A stretch of 64,000 nucleotides of DNA from NCBI RefSeq assembly GCF_033568475.1, contig NC_133122.1, forward strand, positions 150,240,861-150,304,860, read 5' to 3'. Source of the stretch: Henckelia pumila (lineage: Eukaryota; Streptophyta; Magnoliopsida; Lamiales; Gesneriaceae). The notes under the pieces were generated by a model. It searched no databases. It was given only the letters and a program-made list of their open reading frames with translations, and was not told the origin of the DNA. Made by a program: the position numbers and the translations under genes. Positions 1 through 12,400 of the stretch are shown piece after piece (within the stretch, counting starts at the first letter, position 1; each line of letters begins with the position of its first letter).

Positions 1-1039
1 AGATAAGGAATAAGAGAAATACTGAATAAGAACTCATATCAGTAGAATAACTCAGAATAACACTGATTCATATCGGATTCAACTTTTCAAATAACTTCTT
101 CAATTCTACAACGACTCCACTGAACTATCACCAGCGGAATAATCTTATGTCTGAGTTGCTTTTCTTCCTCATCAAATATCTGTATCAGCTGTTCGACATA
201 CATCAATGTCTCATCAAACTCAATCTCATCTGATTGAAGTACATAAGAAGTCTTTATTCTAATACGTTGGCAAGATTGCCTACTTATTCGGAAGTGTCAT
301 AAGATTCAACAATTCTCGAAGATAATATTCTTCGCTAGTCAAATGAGATAAGACTTCAGCAATTAAAAGAATCTGCAAACATACTCGATCTCCCTGTTCA
401 CAAATCAAAGGTCGGTGTCTGATTTTCGTAAGTCTTGCTTCTCGATCTTAACCTATCTTCATTCTCGTCTTAATAAGCTTCTATGTCTCTATCATTTCTC
501 AAATCATATCTGATCCAATAACTGATAGTTCTGAAATACTATCTCAATTCAGGGAATTTCTGATTTTCTTGTCATTTCACAATTCAGAACAGTATCGTTA
601 CATCTATTAGATAGCTGTTACAGGAATTATAATATTCAAGTGGCAATATTAGTCCGCTAATACCGAATCAGGTACTAGAGTTCTGAGCATCTCCTCAAAT
701 TTTGGATAGTCAACTCAGACAATCCATCGATAAGAGGATGGTCGAATGAAATCTCATAAAACCAATTACTCAAAAATATTTGACAATCGATACCACAATC
801 AATCAATTAAATCTAAAGTCGTAAACTTGACAATAGATTTTCATAATTCCTGTCCTCTCATCATATCAGTAACTTCTTTTACAGCTATCTTTTCATATCT
901 GTATCATATCCAATATAGCATATTCTTGCATTTGTTGAATTCTACTTTAAGTAAATCGCAAACTCATAACGATCAGTAGCATAACTGAGAAATTTAACTC
1001 AAACTAGTACTCTGACATAATAGATCTCAACCTTTCTGC

Positions 1040-1625
1040 CATAACATCGAGTAATATCAATTTTAGAGTCAAACTCCTTTGGCGATCTCTTATAACAAGG
1101 AATAAAATTTCTCATATAGCTACCATCTATTTCATCATCTTGTATAACTTCAAATACAACAGATTATTCCATCTATACGAACTACATCTATACGAACTAT
1201 CAAAAATTATATCGCAATCTCCTGCCAATATTGATAGTTTCAGAATAAAATTCAACGAAATTTGATCTTCTTTCGATTCTGAACTACGAATTTGTTCATA
1301 AATCATTCAATTGACCTTGCTCAGTCTAATTCATTGACAATATAGACTTTAGAACCAAGAATTCTATCACATCTGCATTCATATCTCATCTGCTAGAATT
1401 GATAAATTCTATAACTGTGCAAATCAATCATCTAATCAAGGCAAAAAGATAACAATTTAGTATTGTGGTCTTATTCAATTTCTGATAAGTAGCATAAAAT
1501 CTCACTGATCTGTGTCTCTTTCAATTTGTGCAGTTCTGTTGGTGTCATTCTATAAGGTACTGGAAAATCAATAAGATACCTGGCATCAGTTACGTATCGA
1601 AGTCCATCTCACAGGCTGGAATTAA
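1040..1625 (-). pseudogene. Ty3/gypsy reverse transcriptase remnant
   Basis: On the minus strand, around 1622-1525, are remnants of the region before the RT catalytic core (an M-P-G-T-like block, then PYRMTPTEL). About 1490-1455 carries a degraded YRELNK-type block, and about 1410-1340 the LFxQL...R-D region. The order and spacing match Ty3/gypsy RT, but frameshifts and stops occur every few codons, so no ORF survives. The source is plain from the short motif matches; a profile search would place the lineage. Confidence 0.6.
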
Positions 1626-2110
1626 TCTCAGAATTTCATTTGGAAAATAGCAGCAATTCGATAATAATTGACAAATCAATCAATTCCGAGCTAGCTTCCA
1701 ATACATTGATTTCATAATAAAGAATTTTCTCTGCTCTTTTCTGCAATCATCAAATCATAAATAGAATAGATATCGAAGAAATTCAACATGTCGAACTCTT
1801 ACCGTAGAATTCCCAGCCCTCTATCAATTCAATTCTGAATCTCATAACTTTCTGAATCAATCGACGACATCCATGTACTTGATCAACATATCTAAGACGA
1901 TATTTCAATCATAATCTGACGAACCAAACACAATACAATCGATGTTTCTCACATTACCATCAGACTGTAGTATACAATTTTCGAACAGATGTCACTTCCT
2001 TCAAACTCACGAATAGATACCACAGTAGATAAGATATCAACAGGTAATGCACAAAATATGGAAATTTCGTTGAGAGATAACATATGGAATGCTCCAATAT
2101 CTTCAAGAAC

Positions 2111-2650
2111 TTAAGTAAAATAATCATAAAGAGAATAATTACTAGTTATATCATCATTCGATGCTTCCGGCTGGTTTCCTCCTGGTTTAATCTGTAGTGG
2201 AGGCTGTAGTTGATAGAAATATACCAAAGATGCTTGCTGTTTAGGCTGAGTCACTTCTCTCGATGATCTGGGGAATGGTTGCTGAAACTGAGTCTGTGGC
2301 TCTCTTTGAGACTGTAACTCACACAATGCTTCTCGTTGTTTCATCAAACCAGCCTCTGCTCCCTTTGCTTAATCAAGTGCATCAGTAAAGTTGTTATGTC
2401 TACCAGCATTCACCAGTGTAAACACATCAGGATTTAGTCCATTAATGAACTGATCAGTTTTAGCTTCTTCGTTCTCAGCTTGATTCTCGAAAGCTTTCTT
2501 GGTTTCAATTCACCAGCTCTTTGCAATGTCTTGCATTTGATACCCAATCAGTCTAATTTTTTTTCTATCATTTGCATAATCAAGGGAATCAAACATGATT
2601 TCAATATCCTCTAACCAACCTTCGCATTCCACTGAATTATCAATTCCTGT
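2111..2650 (-). pseudogene. Ty3/gypsy gag remnant
   Basis: A 78-codon open stretch on the minus strand (2347-2111) is rich in Gln, Pro and Arg, as in the linker between the capsid domain and zinc knuckle of plant gypsy Gag. Upstream (2650-2350, minus) is degraded capsid-like sequence with FINGL-like and SW-like blocks. Stops and frame changes separate the pieces. It belongs to the element whose PBS is at 3289-3300. Confidence 0.5.
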
Positions 2651-3288
2651 CAGAATAGGCGGCATGAAAAGATTGAAATGTTTTCAGAAGTATCTCCATT
2701 GGTGACGCTATGTCATCCCTCATATCTCTCAATGTACTGCCTTGCTCTATTCTCGGAGCTTCAGGTGCTTGTGGCACTATCGGGGATATATTCACCTGTT
2801 CTGGCTGAGGAACTGTCTCTGTCTATTTATTCATCATTCGACGAGAAGACATATCTGATATTTCAAACAGATTAGTGTATAATACAATCTCATGTAAATC
2901 GATTCTATCTCAACCCTCCTCTGATCTGCGCTTTCGTGCATTCTCAAGAGATCAAATTCTAATTCATTCTCGAATAATTCTGATTCATTCTCGAATAATA
3001 CATGCTTTCAATCAACTCAGATAATAAGAAAAGCATGTAATTCTTGCATCTGTACGGCATACTATTCTTACCATTTAATCACATAATTATAGCATTGTAT
3101 AATTCGAAAAACAGTAAAGCATGCTCGATAATTTAAATCACAAAATCATGCAATCATGCAGTTCTGGCATTATAACACAATATTCGCATGTACTTTAGGT
3201 AATCACAAAAAGAATTCAATCACATGCGAATAAAGAAATCAAACGGACTCGATCTACCCCGCTCATTCTAAATCAGTCCAGAACCTAC

Positions 3289-3300
3289 GCTCTGATACCA
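3289..3300 (-). other. Primer-binding site, tRNA-iMet type
   Basis: The minus strand reads TGGTATCAGAGC two bases after the LTR end. This is the standard plant initiator-tRNA-Met PBS used by many gypsy and copia elements. It fixes both the orientation of the element and the LTR boundary at 3303. Confidence 0.85.
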
Positions 3301-3302
3301 CC

Positions 3303-6063
3303 TGTTGTGACGACCCAGTTCTTAATCTCTCGAATCAAATAATAATCTAAGGTTCATGAATTAAGGTCAAGCATCAAAGCCAAAACCAAAAGAATTTTTT
3401 TTTTTTTTTTAACAATGTGGCTCGCTCGAGCGAGCCTCACCCCTCGCTCGAGCGAGAGCTGCTCGGGTCCAAGACCCCGCCTTGGCTCGCTCGAGCGAGC
3501 CTCGGGTTTCGCTCGAGCGAGCTGCACTCTGTCCAGCTGCTAAAAACTCTGATTTTCTGCTGTACAATGAAGATTTATACTATATAACCTCTTCCAACAA
3601 AACCAAATGTACAAGAGAAGGTGATAACATCAAAAACTCAAACCCAACAAGATCATGTGTTATACATCTCAAAGTAGTAGAATCTCTAGACTAAAAGTTC
3701 AAGTCTAAGAAGAATTAAGACAATACTAAGATTCACAACATGAGTTTCAACATGCTTCATTTCATATCCATCTAGCATTTACAACATCATAACATCTATA
3801 TAAAGATGTCAACTAGAAACTCATAAACTAGAGTTTAGTACATGATAAGCTAAAATCATAGCATAAAACAAACTATATCTCAAGTTGATACAATTTGACA
3901 GCAACTCTATATCTAAACCCGGATTACTCTATTCTCTCTCGATCTCAATTCTTCAGGGTCTTCCCGGACTCGTTCCAATCCCACCTATTGTTATGCACAC
4001 ATACAAACAAGACAATAGCCGGAGAGACTCCGATGAGAATTTAATCCCAGTATAAAACAACATAAACATGCATAATCTCAAGTAATTCAACTTGAAGTAT
4101 ATATCAATTATTCAACAAATAAGACTCAAGGCAACTTAAAACATATTAACTCAACATGCTATAAATCAAGTTGCAAACATTGCATTTAAGCAAGACATGC
4201 TATCAATATTTACAAACTCATATCAAATCAATAAGTCAATATCAACTCTTCAAACAATCATCATTTCCTTATACCCATACCTGTCGAACATCTTCCAAAG
4301 AAAATTCATTCAATAACATAAAGACTCAAAGACAAGTCAAGGGTTCAAGGATTCAAATCTCACAGAATCGATATTTTCAAAAATCATCTCATTGGGATCC
4401 CGGGAATATAATAAGGCCCAAAATCAAGCCTCCCACCTACGCTCCCGCTCGAGGTGGTAACAATCTCATATTCCCTGGACTGTGAAAACTATACTGAGAA
4501 TTCGTAGCAAAAAGAAATCAAGTCCAGATCTCTAGCTTCTCATATACAAGTTCACCACGTCCACTATTTTCTTTTCAATTCTGTTTTCAAGGTCTCGAAA
4601 GAATTGTGGCTCAAGAGGTTTACTATCAATTCCATAACCAATATACCACAACTCAACAACTCAAAATAATTTAAACTCATCAATATCAAATAAATTATCA
4701 ATCATCAATCTCAACAAGTAATCATATAAGCATCTATTAACATAGAAGCACAAAGTATGTGGTTTTAGAAAGGAATACTCAATAGATTCATATTGAGTGT
4801 GCAAGCCCTTTCTTTAAAGGTTGTCTTATACCTTTCTTTTCTTGGTTTTCAAACTCTTCAACTCTTCAAAATCTTGACCCAAATCAATCCCGGTTCGAAG
4901 CTGAACTTCTCGAGCTCAATGTCCCCTATTTTCAATCTGAAAATACATCATATATATTCAAGAACATCAGCAAGAACTCAAACCATGTTCAGCTCAATCA
5001 AAGAGAATCCAAAACTAATCAATTCTTGACTTGACAACATTAACGATTAAACTTCGGCAACCGTAACTCATTTTTATCAACTCTACCATTTATATCAACT
5101 TTATATACATCTTATAACAGCTGAATATCATCATATATCAGCTAATTCAGAAGCATAAATTCGAACCCAACTTCTGAAAAATCTTGACGATTGCAACAAC
5201 GATTGTTCTTCGGTTCAACTTCAATACCGTAATTTATATCATTTCTAAACATCATATTAACTTCTAATAAACCTCATACCAGCAAGATATCAATAAGAAC
5301 CAGCACATACACGTTCACACTAGCAAGATCAGATGGTAGGAATTTCAAATTATAGCTAAAACTCATAACAATTTCCTACAATAACCGTTCTTTAATCCGT
5401 CTTTGATATCGCCATACATATCACATTTAACCATCATCTGAACATCTAATTCATCTCTTAACATCATATACCAGCATAATCAAAGGTGATAATCTCGAAA
5501 TAATTGCTGGAATTTCATATCAAGCTCAATCGTTGTCCGTTCTTCGATTCAATTGCGATATATCAAGATATAGAAGCTTTAGAACATCAATATATGATCT
5601 GATTTCTGCCCCATATCAACATTTCAAAATCATAATAAATCTCATCAATACTTACATCAATAGATAGCCCTTCTCGCAAGGAGTTCGGAACTATTTTCGG
5701 AATTGAACTCGGACAAACGGATCACAAGAAATCAAGGATTGGAGATGATAAAATATCTTGAGCTTTCCTTTCCTTTCTCTCTCGGTTTTGGTTTCTAAAA
5801 TTCTGAACATGTACATGTATTTACACGTTCCTATTCATAATAAATACATGTGTCCATGCACTTTTCCCATATTTGCACTTTGGCCCCTCAAGTCTTTATT
5901 AATTGCAAATCTGTCCTCGGCAAAATCTTTTTAATTCAATTTCAATCCTAAATAATTTAAGAATATTAGAATTTAATTCAAAACTCCAAAATTTTCAAAT
6001 TAAATATACTTGGATTAAAATTAAATAATTTCCGGATTAAATCAATTAATCCCGGGCCTTACA
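3303..6063 (-). mobile_element. 5' LTR of the gypsy element (2,761 bp)
   Basis: On the minus strand the LTR begins TGTAAGGCCCGGG at 6063 and ends in CACAACA at 3303, two bases from the PBS, so it has TG...CA ends. It is long for an LTR. Near its 3' end (3419-3530) it has four copies of the perfect palindrome GCTCGCTCGAGCGAGC or shortened forms. A related LTR in the same orientation lies at 62878-64000. The small ORFs inside (for example 4171-4485) have no recognisable product and are treated as non-coding LTR sequence. Confidence 0.8.
3419..3530. repeat. Cluster of four XhoI-centred palindromes in the gypsy LTR
   Basis: Four copies of a CTCGAG-centred palindrome, the longest GCTCGCTCGAGCGAGC, sit in about 110 bp separated by 10-35 bp of unrelated sequence. 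The same arrangement recurs at 62990-63090 in the related LTR. The function is unknown. Similar palindrome clusters with different sequences occur in Athila elements B and C. Confidence 0.8.
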
Positions 6064-6470
6064 TTCTCAGCCCCATTGCATGTGTGGATGAGAACCATAG
6101 TTTTGGGACCCGAATATGTCCATGATTTATGGTATGGGAGCCACCTCTTGATGCGACAGCCTAGCATGTTGCATATTATGGCTCCTAGACTGAGCAGAAT
6201 TTTATTCCCAGTATGATACCCAGATATTCATTTGCATGCATCATGTTTGTATGTTTACCCGTACTAGTGTATTGAGCTTTAGCGCTCACGTCCAGTATTT
6301 TGTTATTGTCTGGACACCCCATTCTACGGAGAAGTTGCAGATGCAGGTAGTTCATCCAGAGACTCGGTGGAGTCATTAATCAGGGAAGAGACCGCAGGGT
6401 TAGCTATTAGGCTTATTTTGTTTATCGAAGTTTATTCGATTGAGTTGTAAATTATGAATTTGTTTAGCCG
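6064..6470 (+). mobile_element. Older gypsy LTR, left part (split by element B)
   Basis: This is non-coding sequence that resumes at 15351 after the Athila-like element B and its target duplication. It has the look of a plus-oriented gypsy LTR: a transcribed leader-like stretch (about 6250-6370) and, in the right part, an end in GGGTCACTACA. The element's own left end was not found; it is probably cut by the minus-strand LTR at 6063. Confidence 0.5.
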
Positions 6471-6475
6471 GTTGT

Positions 6476-7855
6476 TGATAAGTGTATTTTATACACTTAA
6501 TTTATATATGATTTTAATTATTAATTGTTTGTTTCGAGCAGATTTATGTGGATATTTTATTGTGTTTGTGATTGAAGAGAATTAATGAATTATTTGGAAA
6601 AGAAGAAGAAAATGAGAATTTGTGAAGAGGAAAGAGGAAGTAAAAGAAAAGAATAAAAGAAAATTTAAGAAGAGAAGTCAGGGAAAGAAACGTGAGAACA
6701 GAGATGGGCTTTTCTTTTATTGGGCCTTGTTTCAGCACTAAGGTTTAGCGCCAAGCTAAGAGCAATCGCGCAAGTTTTTGTCAAGGTGAGAAAGTGGAAT
6801 CCAGAAGCCTATGAGCGCCCGCCTGGAATGTGGAGCGCCCGCGTGTCGCGAAGTCTGAACTTGGAAATTTCTTTGGGAAAGAAAGTTTTAATTTTTCTTG
6901 GACTTTTGAGTGGGTTTTTCCATGTCCATATAAAAAGGGATTTTTATCAGAGAAAGAAGGAGAGCCGCCACACACATAAGAGATCAGAGAAAAGGAATTG
7001 AACGAGTGATTTGCCGGAGGAGTTTTGGAGCTTTAATTGAAGAACGAAGACGGAGATCGATCGACCGGACACGGCATCGACGACGGATTTGATTTCTTTA
7101 TCTTTTATTTATTTTATTTTGAACATGTTTTGTTTTATTCATAATTTTATTATGAACTAAATTTTTAGAGTCTATAGGTCGGATGGAACCTGGTGTAGAC
7201 ACTTTCATGAATTCTTGATTTTATTGAATTGAATTTCTTCTAGATTAATTGTTTTTTCTAGAATTGATTATCTTTTCAATTATCTGATCAATAATTGATT
7301 TGTAATATTTATTTGAAATCTGGCACTCGGGAGAGGAGATTTTGAATAGGACCAATAGAAAATACACTGTTAATTGTTTATATCGCTCGGGAGAGTGTAT
7401 AATTTTAACAGAACTTTAAAAAAGAACATTGTTTTGAATTGATCACTGCAATTAGATTCTTAATAGGGATATTGGAATTGAATTTTAGTTGATATATTTT
7501 ATTCGGCACTCGGGAGAGGGAATAATACACTTAAGTGTTCTTGGCTATTAATTCCTAGAAATTCATGAAGATTAATTAATTAGGATTGATTGTTGTTGAA
7601 ATCATGTGAAATCTATACTTCTAGACCAATTTTCTCTGATTGATTATTCCTGAAAGTTGTGTGCGTGCTATCTAAAATCATTAATTATTTTATTTTTATT
7701 GCAAAATTCTTGATTATTGATTTTCTAGATAAAGTTTGGACTATTTTAATTACAAGCACTGAATATTTTCATTTTATTCCCTGTGGGATCGATATCTGAT
7801 TTTATCACTTTATTAAAACTTGACACTCGTACGCTTGCGAGGAATTTTCACAACA
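6476..7855 (+). mobile_element. Element B 5' LTR
   Basis: It starts TGATAAGTGTATTTTATACA and ends CACAACA. A TATA-like TATAAAAAG lies at about 6929, followed by a GA-rich leader, which fits the U3/R boundary. Three short blocks containing CACTCGGGAGAG or CGCTCGGGAGAG recur at about 7324, 7386 and 7506. The 93-codon ORF at 6720-7001 overlaps the promoter and is repeated in the 3' LTR; it is not considered a gene. Confidence 0.9.
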
Positions 7856-7861
7856 AGTTTT

Positions 7862-7879
7862 TGGCGTCGTTGCCGGGGA
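7862..7879 (+). other. Element B primer-binding site, tRNA-Asp type
   Basis: The sequence TGGCGTCGTTGCCGGGGA begins six bases after the 5' LTR. It matches the complement of the 3' end of plant tRNA-Asp (TGGCGCCGTTGCCGGGGA, from memory) with one mismatch. Athila elements are known to use tRNA-Asp. Confidence 0.85.
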
Positions 7880-7993
7880 ATAATTTTGATTATTTTTTAG
7901 TCTTGTTACCAATTAGTCGAAGTTTTAATTTAGAGCTTTTATTTATTTTTAATTTAATTACTAATAATTTGTTATTGTTCTTAATTTCAGTTT

Positions 7994-10183
7994 ATGCGAA
8001 GATCTCAAAGTGCGAATTCTTTGCTGTTTGATCCAGAGATCGAGCGCACTGCACGTGCTTTGAGAAGAATTAGAAGAGAAGAATTAAGGAACATGGCTGA
8101 AGAAGAAGCACAACAAGCTCCCCTAGTGCCAATTAGAGATCACTTCAGGCCGATAATCCAGGCTCACTACTCTTGAATAGCTCGAGGAACTATCAATGCC
8201 AATAATTTTGAGCTAAAGCCGGCCTTGATCAACATGGTTCAATCGAACCAATTTAATGGGAGTGCCACAGCTGATCCTCATCTGCATCTCAGGACCTTCT
8301 TAGAAGTTGGTTGCAATCAATGCCGCTTGGAAGCATCACTACTTGGGATGGGATGACAAAAAAGTTTCTTGCAAAATATTTTCCACCTGCCAAGTCCACC
8401 CAGTTGAAGATAGAGATCAGCACGTTCCGGCAGATAGACACTGAACAGCTCTACGAGGCATGGGAAAGGTACAAAGAATTACTTAGACGTTGTCCTAACC
8501 ACAATTTTGCAGATTGGGAACAGATCGAGTGGTTTTACAACGGACTGAATGCGCCTACAAGGATGAATGTCGATTCTGCTTCTGGAGGAACTATTTTTGC
8601 AAAGGACCCTGTTCAAGCCTATGATATGCTTGAACAGATGACGATAAACAGTTTTCAATGGTCATCTGAGCGTGGGGGAGTCAAGAAACCAGCTGGAGTG
8701 TATGCAGTGGATCCTCTCACGTCCATCACTGCTCAATTATCTGCACTGACTACACAGGTAGCTTCTTTGAATAATATTCAAGTTGCAGATTCAACCGGAT
8801 TTGAAGGATCACATACACCAGAGCAAGTCAATTATATCAATCCTAATGGCTACAGAGGATATGGAGGCTATAGAGGTAACCCTGTCCCAAATACTTATCA
8901 TCCTAGCTTGCGTAATCATGAAAATTTTTCGTATGCTAACAATAAAAATGTGCTGAATCCTCCGGGGTTCAATACAAACAAGGATGAGGGTAAGCAGTCT
9001 TTGGAGGATGTGGTTAGTACATTTGTGTAGGAATCAGGTAAGAGGATGGCGAGAACTGAGTCTCGCCTCGACAGCTTGGAGACACACATGGCCAACATGG
9101 GCGCAGTGTTGCAATCCATGGAGACTAGTATTGGGCAGTTGGCGAACGCACTGAAAGTCAACAATCACGGCCAGTTCCCTAGCAATACTGAGGTGAATCC
9201 CAAGGAGCGGTGCAATGTCATCGAAGTGCGGAGTGCCAAAGACGTTGGAGTCCAAATTCCTACTGTTGCGGATAAGAAACTTGAGGAAAAAGTTGAGGAG
9301 AAAGAGAAGGAGCTTGAATCTGAGCCAAAACTGATGTACAAGCCTCCACTCCCCTACCCACAGCGGTTCAAGAAGAAAGCGTTGGATGAGCAGTTCTCCA
9401 AATTCTTGGAGATTTTCAAGAAAATTCACATCAATATCCCCTTTGCTGATGCTTTGGAACAAATGCCGAACTATGCAAAATTCATCAAGGAGATGATGTC
9501 CAAGAAGAGGAGGCTGCTAGAGAATGAGGTGGTCAATCTGACAGAAGAGTGTAGTGCAGTGATTCAAAAGAAGATGCCACAAAAGCTTAAGGATCCAGGG
9601 AGTTTTACTATTCCTTGTTCTATTGGCTCTTCTTATTTTAATAATGCACTTTGTGATTTAGGGGCCAGTATTAATTTAATGACGTTGTCTATTTACAGGG
9701 CCTTGAAGTTGGGAGAGATGAAATCGACCATGATTTCGTTGCAATTAGCGGATCGGAGCATCACATATCCACTTGGCATTGTTGAAGATGTTCTAGTTAA
9801 TGTGGATAAATTCATCTTTTCAGCGGATTTTGTGATTGGACATTGAAGCAGATCATGGAGCTCCGTTTATTTTTGGACGTCCATTTTTGGCTACTGCTGA
9901 TGCCAAAATAGATGTCAAGAAGGGTGAAATATCAATGGGTGTGGAGTACGAATGGGTGATGTTTAATCTATTTATGAAGCCACTTAGCCCACCCATCGAA
10001 GAATTATGTCTACTTGAGCCGGCTGTGAAGTTGGAGGGTTGCCAAAGAGTTGAGGTGGTAGTTGATTCATCGAAGGAGAAAGCGCCAAATTTACCACCAA
10101 AGAAGGCCACGAAAAAGAGAAAAAAATTTAACAGGCGGTTCGTGGAATTTATTTGGCGAGTGAAAGAGAAAGGAAAGACTTGA
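7994..10183 (+). pseudogene. Element B gag-protease ORF, broken
   Basis: Gag (capsid, particle assembly) and aspartic protease of an Athila-type retrotransposon. The ATG at 7994 starts a conserved LLFDPEIE block; the Gag capsid homology lies at about 8200-8700; the protease shows DLGASIN near 9657 and GRPFLAT near 9872. Compared with element C, B has an in-frame TGA at about 8174, a frameshifting deletion of about 89 bp near 8310, a TAG at 9028 replacing a Gln codon, and a 1-bp deletion near 9837. The ORF ends at 10183 after a Lys-rich tail, with no RT domain after the protease. It is not translatable as one protein. Confidence 0.85.
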
Positions 10184-10205
10184 TACCGGTGAAAGTCGGG
10201 CTGAC

Positions 10206-10243
10206 GACTATAAACCAAGTGCTTTTTGGGAGGCAACCCAAAA
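10206..10243 (+). other. Conserved post-pol hairpin motif, element B
   Basis: ACTATAAACCAAGTGCTTTT is followed by TTGGGAGGCAACCCAA, a small stem-loop (TTGGG/CCCAA). It sits 20-30 bases after the gag-pro stop. The same block occurs in element C at 22879 and 24929. From memory it is a recurring feature just downstream of pol in Athila/Tat elements. Its role is unknown. Confidence 0.7.
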
Positions 10244-10465
10244 TTTTTGTTTTATTTTTTTATTTTTAATTTTATGCTTTAACTTTATTTTTGTTCATTA
10301 GTTAATTTATGATTTTTGAAATTATTATTTAGAATTTTAAAGGCCTGATATTATAAAATTGTTAAATTTTTTCAGGAATTTAAAAGTTTGGACAGAACTT
10401 TGTGCGCGCTCGCTTGTGACTCTACCGCGCCCGCCTCGTCTCTACGCATCCAGTGCGAAAAATCT

Positions 10466-10613
10466 CATGCACTATCGCGCACTCAAAGCGCGCAGTACCA
10501 TGCACTATCGCGCAAGTTAAGGGCGAAGACCATGCGCTATTGCGCAATCTAATCGCGCTACTCCAAGCGCTATCGCGCACTCCAAAGGCGCAATAATAAG
10601 CGCTATCGCGCTT
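10466..10613. repeat. 33-bp tandem array with GCGCTATCGCGC cores
   Basis: Four and a half units of 32-33 bp start at about 10466, 10499, 10531, 10564 and 10597. Each has a core like CATGCGCTATCGCGCA followed by a less conserved arm that carries another GCGC. The preceding 60 bp has looser GCGC-rich copies. The array is in the untranslated spacer between gag-pro and the env-like ORF. Confidence 0.8.
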
Positions 10614-11139
10614 GTGAACTGCTTAAGGGGGCCGCAGATTAAATTCATTTGGGAGATTAGATAAAAAGCCAGTCTGCTCGTTTCCATTCCATGTCTAAAT
10701 CTCACTCTCTCGCCCATCTTGCCTTCGTCAATCTTCGACTCAACAAAATATCATCTCTTGGATTTTAATCTTCATTCTAAGGCCATCATAAATCTGGAAT
10801 TATCAGAAGTTTATTTTGCTACATCTACGATCGCAGTGAAACAGGAACAGGGGAGTCTTGGAGGGTTGAAAATTTTTCTTCTTGGATGGTACAAAAGCTG
10901 AAATTTTCTCTCTTATATTTGAGCAGTGTTCAAGTTTGTGTGTTGAGGTTGTTGGGTTGTTTGAATTGTGGGGTGGAGAACGTTTGATTCAGTGACTTTC
11001 TATATCATTTTTTTTCATGCATGCCAAGTGTTTGTTAAATTGCTTGGGTTAAAGTTGTGTTTGCACGTTGCTCGAATCGGTTGGAGTTTAGTGCATTGTT
11101 TGTTGAGGCAGTTGATTTGAGTTGAAGTATTGAGTTACA

Positions 11140-12314
11140 ATGCCACCGAAAACCAAAGGGAAGGGAGCAATTTCTTCATCTTCTACTGCTCCATATGATA
11201 GACACAGATTTTGGAACTCCAAAGCAGAGGAGTACTATAGTGATGTGATGGAAAGAGGGATGAAAAAAGAAAGAGGAATGAGTTTGAGAGAGCATAGTGC
11301 ACCGGCGTTAATTGAAGCTGAGAGAAGAGGTTGGGATACATTCGTGAGGAGTCCACCAAATGCTGTTATATCATTGATTCATGAGTTTTATGCAAATTTG
11401 ATGGTCAAAAACGTGAATCTGAAAGTTCGAGTTTGAGGAAAATTGGTGCCTTTTGATAAGAGTACAATTAACAGTCTTTATGAAATGCCAGATTTGGACA
11501 TTGCAGATGATGAGTATGAGGTATTCAAGAATCAGTCATATCCAGATAACATTGTACTTCAGACCTTGTGTCAGGATGGGGCGGAATGGAAGAGGAATGC
11601 AAAGGATGAAGCTGTGACATTTCCATCCATATTTCTTCGATGAGAAGCGAATAATTGGCATGAGTTTGTGGCTGCCAGGATGTTGCCATCTGGGCATACA
11701 TCCGATGTGACTAAGGTTAGAGCTGGACTGGTGTACTGCATTGTGACAGGGAAATCCGTTGATGCTGGGAGAGTAATTCAGGATTCTATCATTGCTGCTG
11801 TTAGGGGATCTTCGACTATCAGTTTACCCCACTCGTCCTTGATTACTCAACTTTGCCGGTTAGCCGGTGTTGTGTGGGATGATACAAAGCAGATTCTTCC
11901 AATTCGAGGTCCTATAAGAATTACTGGTGCACTGCGACGGGAAAAGAATAAGAAGGCGGCCAGTACTTCTGAACAGACAGCTGAACCACCACAGAACCAC
12001 CACAGCACTCTGAGCCCCTACCACACTTTGAGCCAGCACCTTCCCATTTGGAAGCACCTATGTCACTACCGATGCATCCGGCCACTGAGTATTCTACTCG
12101 TGATGATTCTACGGTCGTGCTTGCTCAGATGAAGAAGCAGTGGAAGATGATGCGAGCACATATGACATACATGCATGACTTCACTGCCGCTCTCGCCCAG
12201 AATTATCCTCCCACTGTTGTGCCTTATCCACCTTCTCCGCAGTGGTCTTCTGATGATACTGCTGCTGCTGCACCTTCTTTCCATGGAGATGATGATGATG
12301 ACGCCGAGTCCTGA
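11140..12314 (+). pseudogene. Athila env-like / plant transposon protein ORF, broken
   Basis: The ATG at 11140 begins a protein like the third ORF of Athila elements (from memory, the Pfam family called putative plant transposon protein). Recognisable blocks are the FYANL segment (about 11388), a VR-x-GK-like block (about 11425) and the ARMLPSGHTSDVT segment (about 11670). Two in-frame TGA codons (11434-11436 and 11641-11643) sit where CGA is expected, which fits CpG deamination. A later frameshift near 12000 moves the Pro/Asp-rich tail, ending at 12314, to another frame. The molecular role of this protein family is not established. Confidence 0.7.
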
Positions 12315-12384
12315 TGCTCGGTGTCGAAGGTATGAGTCCCTTGTTCTTTTTATTGTTTTTAATCATTAGGAACAATGATTACAT

Positions 12385-12400
12385 TAAGTTTGGGGGGGGG
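12385..12400 (+). other. Internal polypurine-like tract, element B
   Basis: TAAGTTTGGGGGGGGG lies about 1.57 kb before the 3' LTR and closely resembles the terminal PPT at 13951. Equivalent tracts are in element C at 23161 and 25212, always about 90-100 bp after a CCGAGT.CTGATGCT motif. This may be a second plus-strand priming site; function is inferred from sequence only. Confidence 0.6.

Larger units (their letters stand above)
1..3302 (-). mobile_element. Decayed Ty3/gypsy retrotransposon internal region (gag-pol side)
   Basis: This is the internal region of a minus-strand LTR retrotransposon whose 5' LTR lies at 3303-6063. Reading the minus strand from 3302 gives a primer-binding site, then gag-like sequence (about 2100-2950), then reverse-transcriptase-like sequence (about 1040-1625), with the rest of pol running off the window start. 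All frames are broken by many stops and shifts, so the copy is old and cannot make protein. The initiator-Met PBS and the long LTR suggest a chromovirus of the Tekay/Del kind. That lineage call is an inference; the gypsy call rests on the RT and gag remnants. Confidence 0.75.

Noticed and set aside
3419-3530. CRISPR-like look of regularly spaced palindromic repeats
   Set aside because: Plant LTR sequence, too few units, spacers of uneven length and no cas genes; the repeats are shared with a second LTR.
6720-7001. 93-codon ORF repeated at 14211-14492
   Set aside because: Present because both LTRs of element B carry it; it spans the promoter region and has no known domain.
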